Assembly: GCA_946186915.1 (NCBI GenBank)
Contig: CAMHOY010000009.1
Location: forward strand, 1 to 64,000
Direction of reading: 5' to 3'
Origin: an uncultured Bacteroidales bacterium
GTDB taxonomy: Bacteria; Bacteroidota; Bacteroidia; Bacteroidales; Paludibacteraceae
Length of the DNA: 64,000 nucleotides
This document shows positions 8,386 to 17,166 of this stretch, in pieces. A program made the translations under genes and the position numbers. Numbering within the stretch: the stretch's first letter is position 1; every line of letters starts with the position of its first letter. A model generated the notes under the pieces. The model worked only from the letters and a program-made list of their open reading frames with translations, was not told the origin of the DNA and did no database searches.

Positions 8386-11300
8386 TTAGAATGACAAGTT
8401 AACACCTACGTTAAAGCCGCGGCTCTTCGGATAAGCCGAATAGTCAACACCCGGCTGAAGAGGATTCTTGCTTCCCAGCACATCCACCTCCGGATCGAAG
8501 CCCGAATATTTGGTTGCGCAGAAGAGATTACTTGCCTGAACATAGATACGGCATTTGGTGATATACGCCTTGCTAATCCATTTTTCTGCCAACGAATAAC
8601 CCAAGGTGAGTTGGTTAAGACGAAGGAATGAACCATCCTCTACAAATTCGTCTGTAATCAAATAGCCCTTCGAATAAGGAGAACGAGTCTTGTTCGCATT
8701 GATCGCATCCAATTCTTTAGCCATCAAATCGAAATCATATCCAATCTCAGGACGGGCGCTAATCACATCCGGCAAATAAGCTCCGGTGGCGTCAAACATC
8801 GAGTAGCGGTTTTGGAATGCCACGTCAAACAGCATGTTACGCCAGGAGGTCTTGTTATCACTTGTTCCAATGGTCGTCCAGTCCATCTTGTTCAGATTCA
8901 GGACCTTGTTGCCGATTGCATAGGTAAAGTTTGCACCCAAGTCAATCTGTCCCCATTTTTCGCCGCCGATATTGAAATTGATAGAGAAACCTCCGGAGCA
9001 CTTAGGCAGTGCATTACCCAGAATAACCAAATCGTTGGCATCAATCTTGCCATCCGGCGTACCATTAGCGCCTGACACATCTGCCAATTTTACCATACCC
9101 GGGTATGCTTTACCTTGGTCTGCGTGAGGTTGTACCGCATTGTCTTTCAACTGCCAGTTAACACCGCTGTAGTCCTCAAAATCCTGTGAAGCGAGATAAA
9201 TACCATCGGTCTTGAAACCATAGATATTACCTATTGCCTGACCGGGGAACGCATTAAACTCTGGCAGTGTACCGGAGAAGAGACCTGTCGGAGCAGGAAG
9301 ACTCTCCAGGCCACCCAGATCTTTCACGATAGTCTTGTTCGCAGCGATATTTGCGCTAACGCTCAAGTTATAATGCAAATCTTTAGCACGATGATCCAGG
9401 ATTATTCCGTTCACCGAGAACTCGATACCTCTGTTCTCTGTAGAACCGATATTACGATACTGAGCAGAATAGCTTTGGCTTAAGTTATAAAGCAAAATCA
9501 GATCTTTTGTGGTATTGAGATAGAGATCCAAAGAACCGCTCAATCGCTGGTTGAAGAAACCGTAATCGAGACCAAGGTTACGGGTAATCGTAGTCTCCCA
9601 TTTCAGATTCGGGTTCGCGGCAATCTTCTTGCTTCCACCGGCAATCCAGGATACATTCGTGATTCCGCTGATCCAGGGTGTTCCCGGTTGGCTAGTCACG
9701 AAATCAGGATACAAGTATCCCAAATTCACTTGGTTGTTACCCGCAGTACCATACGAGAAACGCAGTTTCAATTGAGACATCCAACTTTGCGCATTCTCCA
9801 TGAAACTCTCCTCGGCGATATTCCATGCAACGGCTGCCGACGGGAAGAAGCCCCATTGATTTCCCTTCGTGAAACGGGAAGAACCATCAGCACGGAAGGT
9901 CAACGATACATAGTAACGCGATTTGTAATCATAGTTCGCACGGGCAAAGAATGATAACATATTATCGTTCGGGTCGATATAGTTCGTACTGATCGAAGAT
10001 TCAGCACTTCCTAATAACTGGAACACGCGCTCCGGCTCCATGGATTTATCGAAGCCCATGAATGTCTGAGTAGCATCCCAACCTTTATTGATAAGAATCT
10101 CTTCACCCAAGAGCAACGACACATTATGCGCATTGGCAAATTTCTGATCCCAGTTAAAGGTATTCGTCTGGCGGAATTTGGAATTAAACTCCTTCAGCAC
10201 AATACCGGCACTCTTTCCCGGACACAACACTTGAGCCGTATAAGCGGTCTTTGCTCCGTAGAAACGATTGGTATTAACGGATTTGTAATCGTAGCCAATC
10301 TCGGATTTCCATGTGAAATGTTTCAGGAACTTATAAGAGATATATCCATTCACATTGAAGCGAACCTCTTTCTTGTTCTTGTAGTTATCATGTATTACCT
10401 CCAAAGGATTGTAAAGACTACCGAAACGGTCCTCCGGATCTTCCTCGGTCGCAGCTTGCTTTTCCAGATGTATCGGAGTATATACCACCGAGTTACGCAA
10501 ACGGGACTCAGAAGCAGTCTTTGAACCTTCGTCTTTTGTAGTATTCGAACCCGATCCGTTCACATTCGTATCCGAGTAACGCGTATTGAACGCGATTGTC
10601 ATATTCTTGATAGGTTTGAATTTGGCCTTCAAACTCAAGTTATTACGATGATAATCCGAAGCCTGCATGATAGCCGTGTTGTCAGTACGCGTGTAGTTAA
10701 GATTGAACGTGGCATTCTTGTTACCACCGCTGACAGAAATACTATGATTACTATCAAAACCGGTACGGCCGAACGTCTTATCCAGCCAGTCGGTACGCTC
10801 AAACGTCTCTGCATCTGCAATCAGCGTCGCAAAGTCTCCGGCGTACTGAGAGGGGAAAAAGCCATAGAAGTTCTCGTCATTCAGGCCACCACGCCATAAA
10901 TATGCATTCTCCATCTGCGTCATGATGAAATCTGTATTGCTCAACAACCGCGGGCGTTTTGCCAGCCATTTCCAGCCCACATAACCTGCGTAATCAAAAT
11001 GGAAAACCATCTTGTCCTCACTATCGGTATTCGCGTCTTTGGTCGTAATAATGATAACACCATTCGCACCTTGCGCACCATAGATAGCGGTAGCGGCAGC
11101 GTCTTTCAATACATCCATCGAAGCGATGTCCGTCGGCGCAATATCCGAGATGGAGCTGACCGGCATGCCATCCACGATATACAACGGGTCGTTGCTCTGG
11201 GTCAGAGAGGTACCACCACGCACACGGATTTTCACATCAGCATCCGGGCTACCCTCAGCCGTCGTTACGGACACACCGGCCAACTTACCTTGCAGCGCCT

Positions 11301-11721
11301 CTGCTGCGCTTGCTACCGGTACATCCTTAATCTGGTCCGCACTTACGGAACTAACAGCTGTAACGAGGTCGCGCTTCTTGGTCGTACCATAACCGGTAAC
11401 CACTACCTCCTCCAGCACTTCGCTGTTCTCGGAGAGCACTACGTTCATTACATCGCCGGTAATGTTCAACTCCTGCGTCTTCATTCCGATGTAGGAGAAA
11501 ACAAGCACCTTCGCATCATCCGGCACATCGATAGTATAGTTACCATCGAAGTCCGTCACTGTACCGATAGTGGTACCCTTCACGACTACGGAAGCCGAGA
11601 TAATCGTCTCGCCAGTCGGATCTTTTACCGTTCCGCTGATTACACGTGCCTCAGCCGCCATGCCTGACAAAAGCAAGACGGAAAGCATCATCGTACGGAA
11701 CACTCTAAAATTTAGTTTCAT
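8386..11721 (-). CDS. SusC/RagA-family TonB-linked outer-membrane transporter
   Basis: The 1111-residue product has a signal peptide (to about residue 25), a carboxypeptidase-regulatory-like domain (ISGTVKDPTGETIISASVVVKG), a SusC-signature plug (EEVVVTGYGTTKKRDLVTAV, then LQGKLAGVSVTTAEGSP and VRGGTSLTQSNDPLYIVDG) and a 22-strand beta-barrel ending in GFNVGVNLSF. It imports oligosaccharides using energy from TonB-ExbBD. The carboxypeptidase-regulatory domain begins directly after the signal peptide, so no separate anti-sigma STN domain is visible, and none of the immediate neighbours is an ECF sigma/anti-sigma pair. It leads the pectate lyase operon, with a promoter about 80 bp upstream. Confidence 0.96.
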   Translation of the reverse strand: MKLNFRVFRTMMLSVLLLSGMAAEARVISGTVKDPTGETIISASVVVKGTTIGTVTDFDGNYTIDVPDDAKVLVFSYIGMKTQELNITGDVMNVVLSENSEVLEEVVVTGYGTTKKRDLVTAVSSVSADQIKDVPVASAAEALQGKLAGVSVTTAEGSPDADVKIRVRGGTSLTQSNDPLYIVDGMPVSSISDIAPTDIASMDVLKDAAATAIYGAQGANGVIIITTKDANTDSEDKMVFHFDYAGYVGWKWLAKRPRLLSNTDFIMTQMENAYLWRGGLNDENFYGFFPSQYAGDFATLIADAETFERTDWLDKTFGRTGFDSNHSISVSGGNKNATFNLNYTRTDNTAIMQASDYHRNNLSLKAKFKPIKNMTIAFNTRYSDTNVNGSGSNTTKDEGSKTASESRLRNSVVYTPIHLEKQAATEEDPEDRFGSLYNPLEVIHDNYKNKKEVRFNVNGYISYKFLKHFTWKSEIGYDYKSVNTNRFYGAKTAYTAQVLCPGKSAGIVLKEFNSKFRQTNTFNWDQKFANAHNVSLLLGEEILINKGWDATQTFMGFDKSMEPERVFQLLGSAESSISTNYIDPNDNMLSFFARANYDYKSRYYVSLTFRADGSSRFTKGNQWGFFPSAAVAWNIAEESFMENAQSWMSQLKLRFSYGTAGNNQVNLGYLYPDFVTSQPGTPWISGITNVSWIAGGSKKIAANPNLKWETTITRNLGLDYGFFNQRLSGSLDLYLNTTKDLILLYNLSQSYSAQYRNIGSTENRGIEFSVNGIILDHRAKDLHYNLSVSANIAANKTIVKDLGGLESLPAPTGLFSGTLPEFNAFPGQAIGNIYGFKTDGIYLASQDFEDYSGVNWQLKDNAVQPHADQGKAYPGMVKLADVSGANGTPDGKIDANDLVILGNALPKCSGGFSINFNIGGEKWGQIDLGANFTYAIGNKVLNLNKMDWTTIGTSDNKTSWRNMLFDVAFQNRYSMFDATGAYLPDVISARPEIGYDFDLMAKELDAINANKTRSPYSKGYLITDEFVEDGSFLRLNQLTLGYSLAEKWISKAYITKCRIYVQASNLFCATKYSGFDPEVDVLGSKNPLQPGVDYSAYPKSRGFNVGVNLSF

Positions 11722-11799
11722 AGAGAATTAGTTTGTTATTAAATGAAAAAATTGGTTATTTCCATATTAACGCGCGCATATACGCATCAAATTCGGCGG

Positions 11800-11807
11800 C
11801 AAAGGTA
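11800..11807 (-). promoter_or_regulatory. -7 element (TACCTTTG) for the susCD-pectate lyase operon
   Basis: TACCTTTG is read on the minus strand about 80 bp before the susC-like start. No TTG is present at -33; instead an imperfect palindrome (ACACACGTAAATGTGT, 11817-11832) occupies that position. Such a site could bind an activator that replaces the missing -33 contact; this is inference. Confidence 0.6.
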
Positions 11808-11890
11808 CAAAAAAAAACACACGTAAATGTGTATTTTTTGACGGAAATAATGCACATATGCATTTTTTTGCAAACTCGACTTTGCAATTC

Positions 11891-11918
11891 TTAAATCTCC
11901 AATCTAAAATCTTAAATC
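11891..11918. repeat. 7-bp tandem repeat, 4 units, overlapping the topB stop
   Basis: Units are TTAAATC, TCCAATC, TAAAATC and TTAAATC; a fifth degenerate unit runs into the topB stop codon. Confidence 0.8.
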
Positions 11919-13882
11919 TAAAACGGCTCAGCGTACGTGCATCCTTCGCGCCAGCGGGAACAGCCATAGCGTGTGTTTCCGCGGATAATCAACCCTTGAC
12001 GGCAAACGGGGCAGAGCATGCCTGCCTTGTTGGTCTTTACATCGCGCACTACACCCGAAGTCATCTCCTTCAGTTCCGCCAGAAAATCCTGCGCTTGGTA
12101 TTCGCCGCGCTCTATCTCACGCAGTTTTTTCTCCCAAAGTCCCGTCAGTTCGGCGGACTTCAGCAGCGGAGAGATGATTGTATGAATAAGATTGATTCCC
12201 GTCTCGGTAGCGCGGATGGACTTACCCTGCTTCACGATATACTTGCGTTGGTAGAGTTTCTCTATGATAGCCGCACGTGTGGAAGGACGGCCTATACCGT
12301 TCTCCTTCATCGCCTCGCGCAGTTCATCGTTCTCCACCGTCTTTCCCGCCGTCTCCATCGCCCGCAGCAAGGTCGCCTCGGTATAATACTTCGGCGGCGT
12401 AGTGGTCTTCTCTTTCAGCAACGGTTCGTGCGCTCCGCTCTCCCCTTTCGTAAAAGCCGGCAGGGACCTTGTCTCCTCCGGAGTGTCTTCGTCGGAGGAC
12501 ATTGCTGCGCTATCAGCGCCTGCTGTGCCTTCGGCACTTGCTGCACTATTCGTGCTTGATGAACGCTCATTCTCAAACACCGTTCTCCAGCCTGGTTTGA
12601 GTACTTCGCGGCCGGTGACCTTGAAGTCGATCTCACCTGCTTTCGCCAGTACCGTGGTGTTGCTCACTTCGCACTCCGGATAGAACACCGCGATAAAATG
12701 CAGCGCCACGAGATCATATACTTTCTTCTCGTCCGCCGTCAGTCCTTCGGGACGCATGCCCGTCGGGATGATGGCATGGTGGTCGGTCACTTTCTTGTTG
12801 TCGAACACCTTCTTCGACTTCGGCAATTTTTTGCCCAACAGCGGTGCTACCTGCGGGTAGTAATCTTTGATGCCGGCTAACGTATTCGGGATTTTCGGAT
12901 AGATATCATCGCTCAGATAGGTTGTGTCCACGCGCGGATAGGTCGTCACGCGCTTCTCGTAGAGCGACTGGATGAGTTGGAGCGTCTGCTCGGCAGAGAA
13001 AGAGTATTTCTTGTTGCAGTCCACCTGCAGCGATGTCAGATCGTACAGTTTCGGCGCGAACTCCAATCCTTTCTTCTTCTCCACGCTCGTGATGGTCAGC
13101 GGCAGATCTTTGATGCTGTCCACCAATGCTTGTCCCTGCTCTTCACTCGTGATGGCATATTCGCCTTCTTCTACGGGAATCTGGGCATTGAACAGCGTAT
13201 CGCGGTAGTTGGTCTTCAACTCCCAATAGGTACGCGGCACGAAGTTCTCTATCTCCGCCTGCCGCTTCACCACGAGTGCGAGCGTCGGTGTCTGCACACG
13301 TCCTACGGACAGCACCTGGCGGTCTTTGCCCGTTCCGCGTGCGTACCTTATTGTATATGCGCGCGTGGCATTCATGCCCAGCAGCCAATCGCCGATGGCG
13401 CGCATCATGCCCGCTTCGTATAAATGCTGGTACTCCGACTGGTCTTTTAATGCCTGAAAACCCTCACGGATAGCTTCTTCGGTCAACGAACTGACCCAAA
13501 GTCGCTTCACCGGACATTTGCATCCGGCCTGCTGGTACACCCAGCGCTGGATGAGTTCTCCTTCCTGGCCGGCATCACCGCAGTTAATCACCTCGTCGGC
13601 TTGTTCGATCAGGCTCTTGATGACGTTGAATTGCTTGTGGACACCTTCATCGCCGGACACCTTGATAGCAAATCGCGCAGGAATCATCGGCAGCGTGCTC
13701 AGGTTCCATCCTTTCCACTGTTCCGTATATTCCTGCGGATCCAATAATGCGCACAGATGACCGAAGGTCCAGGTTACCTGATAACCGTTCCCCTCGAAAT
13801 AGCCGTTTTTGCGCTGGTTGGCACCCAGCACACGGGCGATATACTCACCCACGGACGGTTTCTCTGCGACACAAACTATCAT
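11918..13882 (-). CDS. topB: DNA topoisomerase III (type IA)
   Basis: The enzyme relaxes and decatenates DNA through a transient 5'-phosphotyrosine. The 654-residue product starts with a TOPRIM domain (MIVCVAEKPSVGEYIARVLG; GDAGQEGELIQRW), contains the active-site Tyr near residue 314 (VTTYPRVDTTYL) and ends in a zinc ribbon (CPVCRQGL and CSRWREGC, about 622-650). The oddity is an insertion at about residues 431-470 (SSSTNSAASAEGTAGADSAA...), whose DNA is a string of small palindromes with an 18-bp period; it lies in a solvent-exposed position before the strand-passage domain end and looks acquired. The gene sits 14 bp after the tyrosine-kinase gene and is probably the last gene of the capsule-export operon. 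Many Bacteroidales carry topB copies in mobile elements, but nothing mobile is seen here. Confidence 0.95.
   Translation of the reverse strand: MIVCVAEKPSVGEYIARVLGANQRKNGYFEGNGYQVTWTFGHLCALLDPQEYTEQWKGWNLSTLPMIPARFAIKVSGDEGVHKQFNVIKSLIEQADEVINCGDAGQEGELIQRWVYQQAGCKCPVKRLWVSSLTEEAIREGFQALKDQSEYQHLYEAGMMRAIGDWLLGMNATRAYTIRYARGTGKDRQVLSVGRVQTPTLALVVKRQAEIENFVPRTYWELKTNYRDTLFNAQIPVEEGEYAITSEEQGQALVDSIKDLPLTITSVEKKKGLEFAPKLYDLTSLQVDCNKKYSFSAEQTLQLIQSLYEKRVTTYPRVDTTYLSDDIYPKIPNTLAGIKDYYPQVAPLLGKKLPKSKKVFDNKKVTDHHAIIPTGMRPEGLTADEKKVYDLVALHFIAVFYPECEVSNTTVLAKAGEIDFKVTGREVLKPGWRTVFENERSSSTNSAASAEGTAGADSAAMSSDEDTPEETRSLPAFTKGESGAHEPLLKEKTTTPPKYYTEATLLRAMETAGKTVENDELREAMKENGIGRPSTRAAIIEKLYQRKYIVKQGKSIRATETGINLIHTIISPLLKSAELTGLWEKKLREIERGEYQAQDFLAELKEMTSGVVRDVKTNKAGMLCPVCRQGLIIRGNTRYGCSRWREGCTYAEPF
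12473..12555. repeat. Tandem mini-hairpin array inside topB
   Basis: Five consecutive small palindromes lie in 83 bp: CTCC-tcc-GGAG (12473-12483), TGTCTTC-gtcg-GAGGACA (12484-12501, one wobble), GCGC-tatca-GCGC (12507-12519), GTGCC-ttc-GGCAC (12525-12537) and GCAC-tattc-GTGC (12543-12555). The last three are spaced exactly 18 bp apart. Their stems differ in sequence but each stays self-complementary. The 18-bp period gives a 6-residue repeat in the protein. Confidence 0.75.
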
Positions 13883-13896
13883 CTATATCTCCAATC

Positions 13897-16179
13897 TCAA
13901 CTCTTCTGCGCCCCGTAGCCGTAGCCTTTGCGGCTGCTCTTCGTGCCGTTGAGCACACATGCGACATTATGCAGGCGTTCCTGATCGATGAGTTGATTCA
14001 GATAATCGATCATCTCCGTCGGCGTGTACTTGTAGCGGCTGACGAAGATCGTCATGTCGGCGATGCGATCCAGCAGATATGTATCACTCACGAGCGCTAC
14101 CGGCGCGGTATCGACTATGATATAGTCGTACCGCTTGCGCAGTTCTGCGAACAGTTCATCCACGCGCTTGGTCTGCAGCAACTCCGCCGGATTAGGAGGA
14201 ATAGTACCGCAAGGAAGCAGATCGAGGTTCTTATGCTCACCGCTCGGTACGATCACATCGTCTATCGTCACGCTCGGTTCGGCGAGGTAATCCGTTAGAT
14301 GGCCCTTCTGCGCCAGGCCAAAATACTGCGCGATCATCGGTTTGCGGATATCGAGACCCACCAACGCCACTTTCTTCCCGAGGATAGCGAGGGACAGAGC
14401 GATATTAGTCGATATATACGATTTACCTTCGCCGTTGATGCTCGAGGTAACAAGGATGACCGGATTCTTGACGCTCGATGAAATCATGAAGCGCAGGTTC
14501 GTACGAATCAGTCGGAAGAGTTCCGCCGAGACGGTGGACTCACCCTCACGGATGGCAATATGCGCCTGGCGGGAGTTCTGAACGATCTCACCCAGCATCG
14601 GCGCCTTCACGCGACGCTCGTACTCCTTCGCATCGTCCACTTTGTCATTGAACAGCGTGTAGATATACAGCAGTGCCGCCGGGAAAAGCAGACCTAAGAT
14701 GAAGCATATTACCAGCAGGTTCATCAACTTCGGCGTACGGCTGCGCACGTCGCGTTGCGGTACATCGAGGATCTTTGCCGGGATAGTCGTAGCAGCCAGC
14801 ATCAGAGCGTTCTCTTCGCGTTTCTCGTAGAGGAACAGATAGAGTTGCTCTTTGATCTTCTGGTCTCGCACGATGCGTACATATTCGCGCTCCTGCTCCG
14901 GAGCATCCTTGATTTGGCGGTTGAATTTCGAATCCTGCGCCTGCAGGTTACGTTGACGGATACGCAGGCTCTCGCGCACCGAACTGATAGTGGCGATGAT
15001 GTTCTGACGCATCGAGGCCAGTTGCAGGTCCATTTGCTCCAGCACGGGGTTATTCTCCGTTGCGGTACGCTGGATACGCATACGTTGCAATACAATCGAG
15101 TTATACTCCGACAGGCTCGACTCCAATGCCGCATCGGTGATGCCTATATTGGCAGGAATAAGACTTCCTTGCTTCGAGTCGTTGTGCAGGAACTCATCGA
15201 TATAATCCACGAGATTCAACTGCGTCTCGATCTCCGCCATAGCCTGTTGCTCCACGCTGTTGGCTTCCAGAACCAGACGGGCTTGCGTCTCGATATCGGC
15301 AATCTTGTTCTTCTCCTTGTATTGCGAAACAGTCTTCTCCGCCTCGCTCAACTCGGCCGTGATGATATTCATTCGCTCGTTGATGAACGATGCCGTATTC
15401 GATGCCAGCATGTTCTTGTCCACGATGGCATTGAGGTTGTATTGCTCAATGATCTTATGCAGCAATGCGCAGTCGCGGTCCGGCATCGGAGACTTCATCG
15501 TCAGTTTGATGATATTGCTCTCTTTCTTGTGCAGAGTCACGGAGATTAACTTGCGGTAATCGGCAACGACCAACTCATGACGTTTGTGTATCACGCGGTA
15601 GGTCGTGTCGCTACTCAGCGTACGGTTCGGATGAATACGCAGCGTACCGGCGAGCGTCTCTACCGGTTCGTCCAGACTCGCCACTTTCGTGGAGGAGCGA
15701 TGGAAGAAACCGCTCTTCACGCGTACCTTGTAGCCTTTCTTCGTCGGCTTCACATAGACGATGAACGGATACTCCTGGCAGCGTTGGCTCAACTGCAGAT
15801 ACTCAATGGTCATCGCCGGATTCTTGAACTCGCCTTTCCAGCGGAATCCGTCTTTCACGTACGAGGACTCCCAGAGGTTCAGCGCATCCAGAGACTGCGT
15901 CACCAAGCCGCGCGAAGAGAGAACAACCACTTCGTCCTCGGCCGCGGTGTTACCGCCCAAACCGAGCATCGCGAGCGAACCCAACTGATCACCTATACTG
16001 CTGTCTTTCTGACGCAGGACAATGGTTGCGTCCGTCGTCCAGTTCGGCGCCTTGCGCAGGTAATACGCCGTGCCAAGAAGCACGAAGAAACCTACTCCTA
16101 TCGCAAACCACCACCATTTTTCCATGACGATGTGCACTATCTTCCGCACATCGATTTCATTATTTCTGTTTTGTTCCAT
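13897..16179 (-). CDS. Wzc-like polysaccharide co-polymerase / BY-type tyrosine autokinase
   Basis: Such proteins control chain length and export of capsule or exopolysaccharide from the inner membrane. The 760-residue product has an N-terminal Wzz domain (transmembrane helix near residues 20-40: WWWFAIGVGFFVLLGTAYYL), a long coiled-coil periplasmic region with a G-rich segment, a second transmembrane helix near 480-500 (LMNLLVICFILGLLFPAALLY) and a cytoplasmic kinase with Walker A (SSINGEGKSYIS, near 580), A' (VGLDIRKP) and B (DYIIVDTAPVALVSD). The C-terminal tail GYGYGAQKS has only two tyrosines, fewer than the usual autophosphorylation cluster. It follows the exporter gene and precedes topB in one operon. 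No glycosyltransferases are present in the window. Confidence 0.93.
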   Translation of the reverse strand: MEQNRNNEIDVRKIVHIVMEKWWWFAIGVGFFVLLGTAYYLRKAPNWTTDATIVLRQKDSSIGDQLGSLAMLGLGGNTAAEDEVVVLSSRGLVTQSLDALNLWESSYVKDGFRWKGEFKNPAMTIEYLQLSQRCQEYPFIVYVKPTKKGYKVRVKSGFFHRSSTKVASLDEPVETLAGTLRIHPNRTLSSDTTYRVIHKRHELVVADYRKLISVTLHKKESNIIKLTMKSPMPDRDCALLHKIIEQYNLNAIVDKNMLASNTASFINERMNIITAELSEAEKTVSQYKEKNKIADIETQARLVLEANSVEQQAMAEIETQLNLVDYIDEFLHNDSKQGSLIPANIGITDAALESSLSEYNSIVLQRMRIQRTATENNPVLEQMDLQLASMRQNIIATISSVRESLRIRQRNLQAQDSKFNRQIKDAPEQEREYVRIVRDQKIKEQLYLFLYEKREENALMLAATTIPAKILDVPQRDVRSRTPKLMNLLVICFILGLLFPAALLYIYTLFNDKVDDAKEYERRVKAPMLGEIVQNSRQAHIAIREGESTVSAELFRLIRTNLRFMISSSVKNPVILVTSSINGEGKSYISTNIALSLAILGKKVALVGLDIRKPMIAQYFGLAQKGHLTDYLAEPSVTIDDVIVPSGEHKNLDLLPCGTIPPNPAELLQTKRVDELFAELRKRYDYIIVDTAPVALVSDTYLLDRIADMTIFVSRYKYTPTEMIDYLNQLIDQERLHNVACVLNGTKSSRKGYGYGAQKS

Positions 16180-16214
16180 TCTCTAAACTCTAATCTCTAA
16201 ACACTAAACACTAA
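16180..16214. repeat. 7-bp tandem repeat, 5 units, abutting the kinase start codon
   Basis: Units are TCTCTAA, ACTCTAA, TCTCTAA, ACACTAA and ACACTAA. The array touches the ATG of the kinase gene (16177-16179) and fills its leader, where a ribosome-binding region would lie. Confidence 0.85.
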
Positions 16215-16231
16215 ACTTTCAATCCCAACAA

Positions 16232-17035
16232 TCATTTTGCGCGCGCCGCGTTGACTACGGTTACGATCACCGTCGCCGCACTCGCTACGGTTGAAACCAT
16301 ACTCAGCCATAAGCTCGCATTCGCACTGCTCACCGCACGTACCTTGTTCGGCGATACATAGACGACGTCGTTTTGTTGCAGGAAGAAATACGGCGAAGTG
16401 AAGATATTCGCATCGCGTATATTCAGGCGTGCCATCTCTAATTTCCCGTTCACTTCGCGTGTGACGAGCACATTGTCGCGGCGGCCATATACCGTCAAGT
16501 CGCCGGCGGAAGCCAGCGCATCGAAGAGCGTCATGCGACCATTTGCCATCGGTATGGATCCGGGACGGTTCACCTCGCCCAGCACCGACACCCTCGCATT
16601 CACGATGTGCGTATGTACTTGGGGATTCAGCACCTGGGACTCTAATTTCTCCTTTATCATACTCTCCACCTCATTGCGCTTCAAACCCGCTACGTGCAGT
16701 TTGCCTAACACCGGAAACTCGATGTCTCCGTTCTCATCCACGGTGTAGTACTGCAGCGCAGGAGTCGTAGAAAGCGTTGTCGCACCCGGAGTAGCATACA
16801 CTACCGCCGGCAGGTTGTACGGCACTACCGCCTCCGGATCCAGTGCGGACACATAAATCGTAAGCGCATCGCCGATACGGACGGTCAATTCCGACTGAAC
16901 TTGATAATTCGCATTGATGGAGTCTGCCGTCTCCGGTTGAGCGTTCGACACATAGGTCATCTGTTTCTGGGTTACGCAACTCGCCATCAGCGCTGCTGCA
17001 GCAACCGCAAGAGTCATTTGCAAAAATTTACGCAT
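16232..17035 (-). CDS. Wza-like polysaccharide export lipoprotein (Poly_export/SLBB)
   Basis: This family forms the outer-membrane channel for capsular or exopolysaccharide. The 267-residue product starts with a lipoprotein signal (MRKFLQMTLAVAAAALMASC; lipobox MASC), then the Poly_export domain (VRIGDALTIYVSALDPE... to GDIEFPVLGKLHVAGL), an SLBB domain (VSVLGEVNRPGSIPM) and a C-terminal hydrophobic helix (SLWLSMVSTVASAATVIVTVV). It leads an operon with the kinase and topB from the promoter at 17056 and is divergent from a sigma-54-type regulator, which may control it. The family is certain; the exported polymer is unknown. Confidence 0.92.
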   Translation of the reverse strand: MRKFLQMTLAVAAAALMASCVTQKQMTYVSNAQPETADSINANYQVQSELTVRIGDALTIYVSALDPEAVVPYNLPAVVYATPGATTLSTTPALQYYTVDENGDIEFPVLGKLHVAGLKRNEVESMIKEKLESQVLNPQVHTHIVNARVSVLGEVNRPGSIPMANGRMTLFDALASAGDLTVYGRRDNVLVTREVNGKLEMARLNIRDANIFTSPYFFLQQNDVVYVSPNKVRAVSSANASLWLSMVSTVASAATVIVTVVNAARAK

Positions 17036-17055
17036 AGTTATTCAAAATAAGCGTG

Positions 17056-17086
17056 CAAAATTACTACAAAAAAATGGAATATGCAA
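17056..17086 (-). promoter_or_regulatory. Promoter of the polysaccharide export-topB operon
   Basis: On the minus strand TTG, 20 bp and TAATTTTG are seen, with the extended form TTGCATATT after the -33 box. It is back to back with the promoter of the regulator gene; the -33 boxes are 27 bp apart. Confidence 0.8.
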
Positions 17087-17113
17087 GAAATTAACACAAA
17101 AAAGTGCATATGC

Positions 17114-17144
17114 TTGCATATTTCAAAAAAAAGCAGTACTTTTG
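17114..17144 (+). promoter_or_regulatory. Promoter of the sigma-54-type regulator gene
   Basis: TTG at 17114, a 20-bp spacer and TACTTTTG at 17137-17144, again with TTGCATATTT at -33. It rules out the upstream in-frame ATG at 17104 as start, because that would precede the promoter. Confidence 0.82.
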
Positions 17145-17166
17145 CAAGACATTTTGTCAGGTTTAT

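Noticed and set aside
13889..13909. Another 7-bp array at the end of the kinase gene
   Set aside because: Only about three degenerate units (CTCCAAT, CTCAACT, CTTCTGC); too weak to count with the others.
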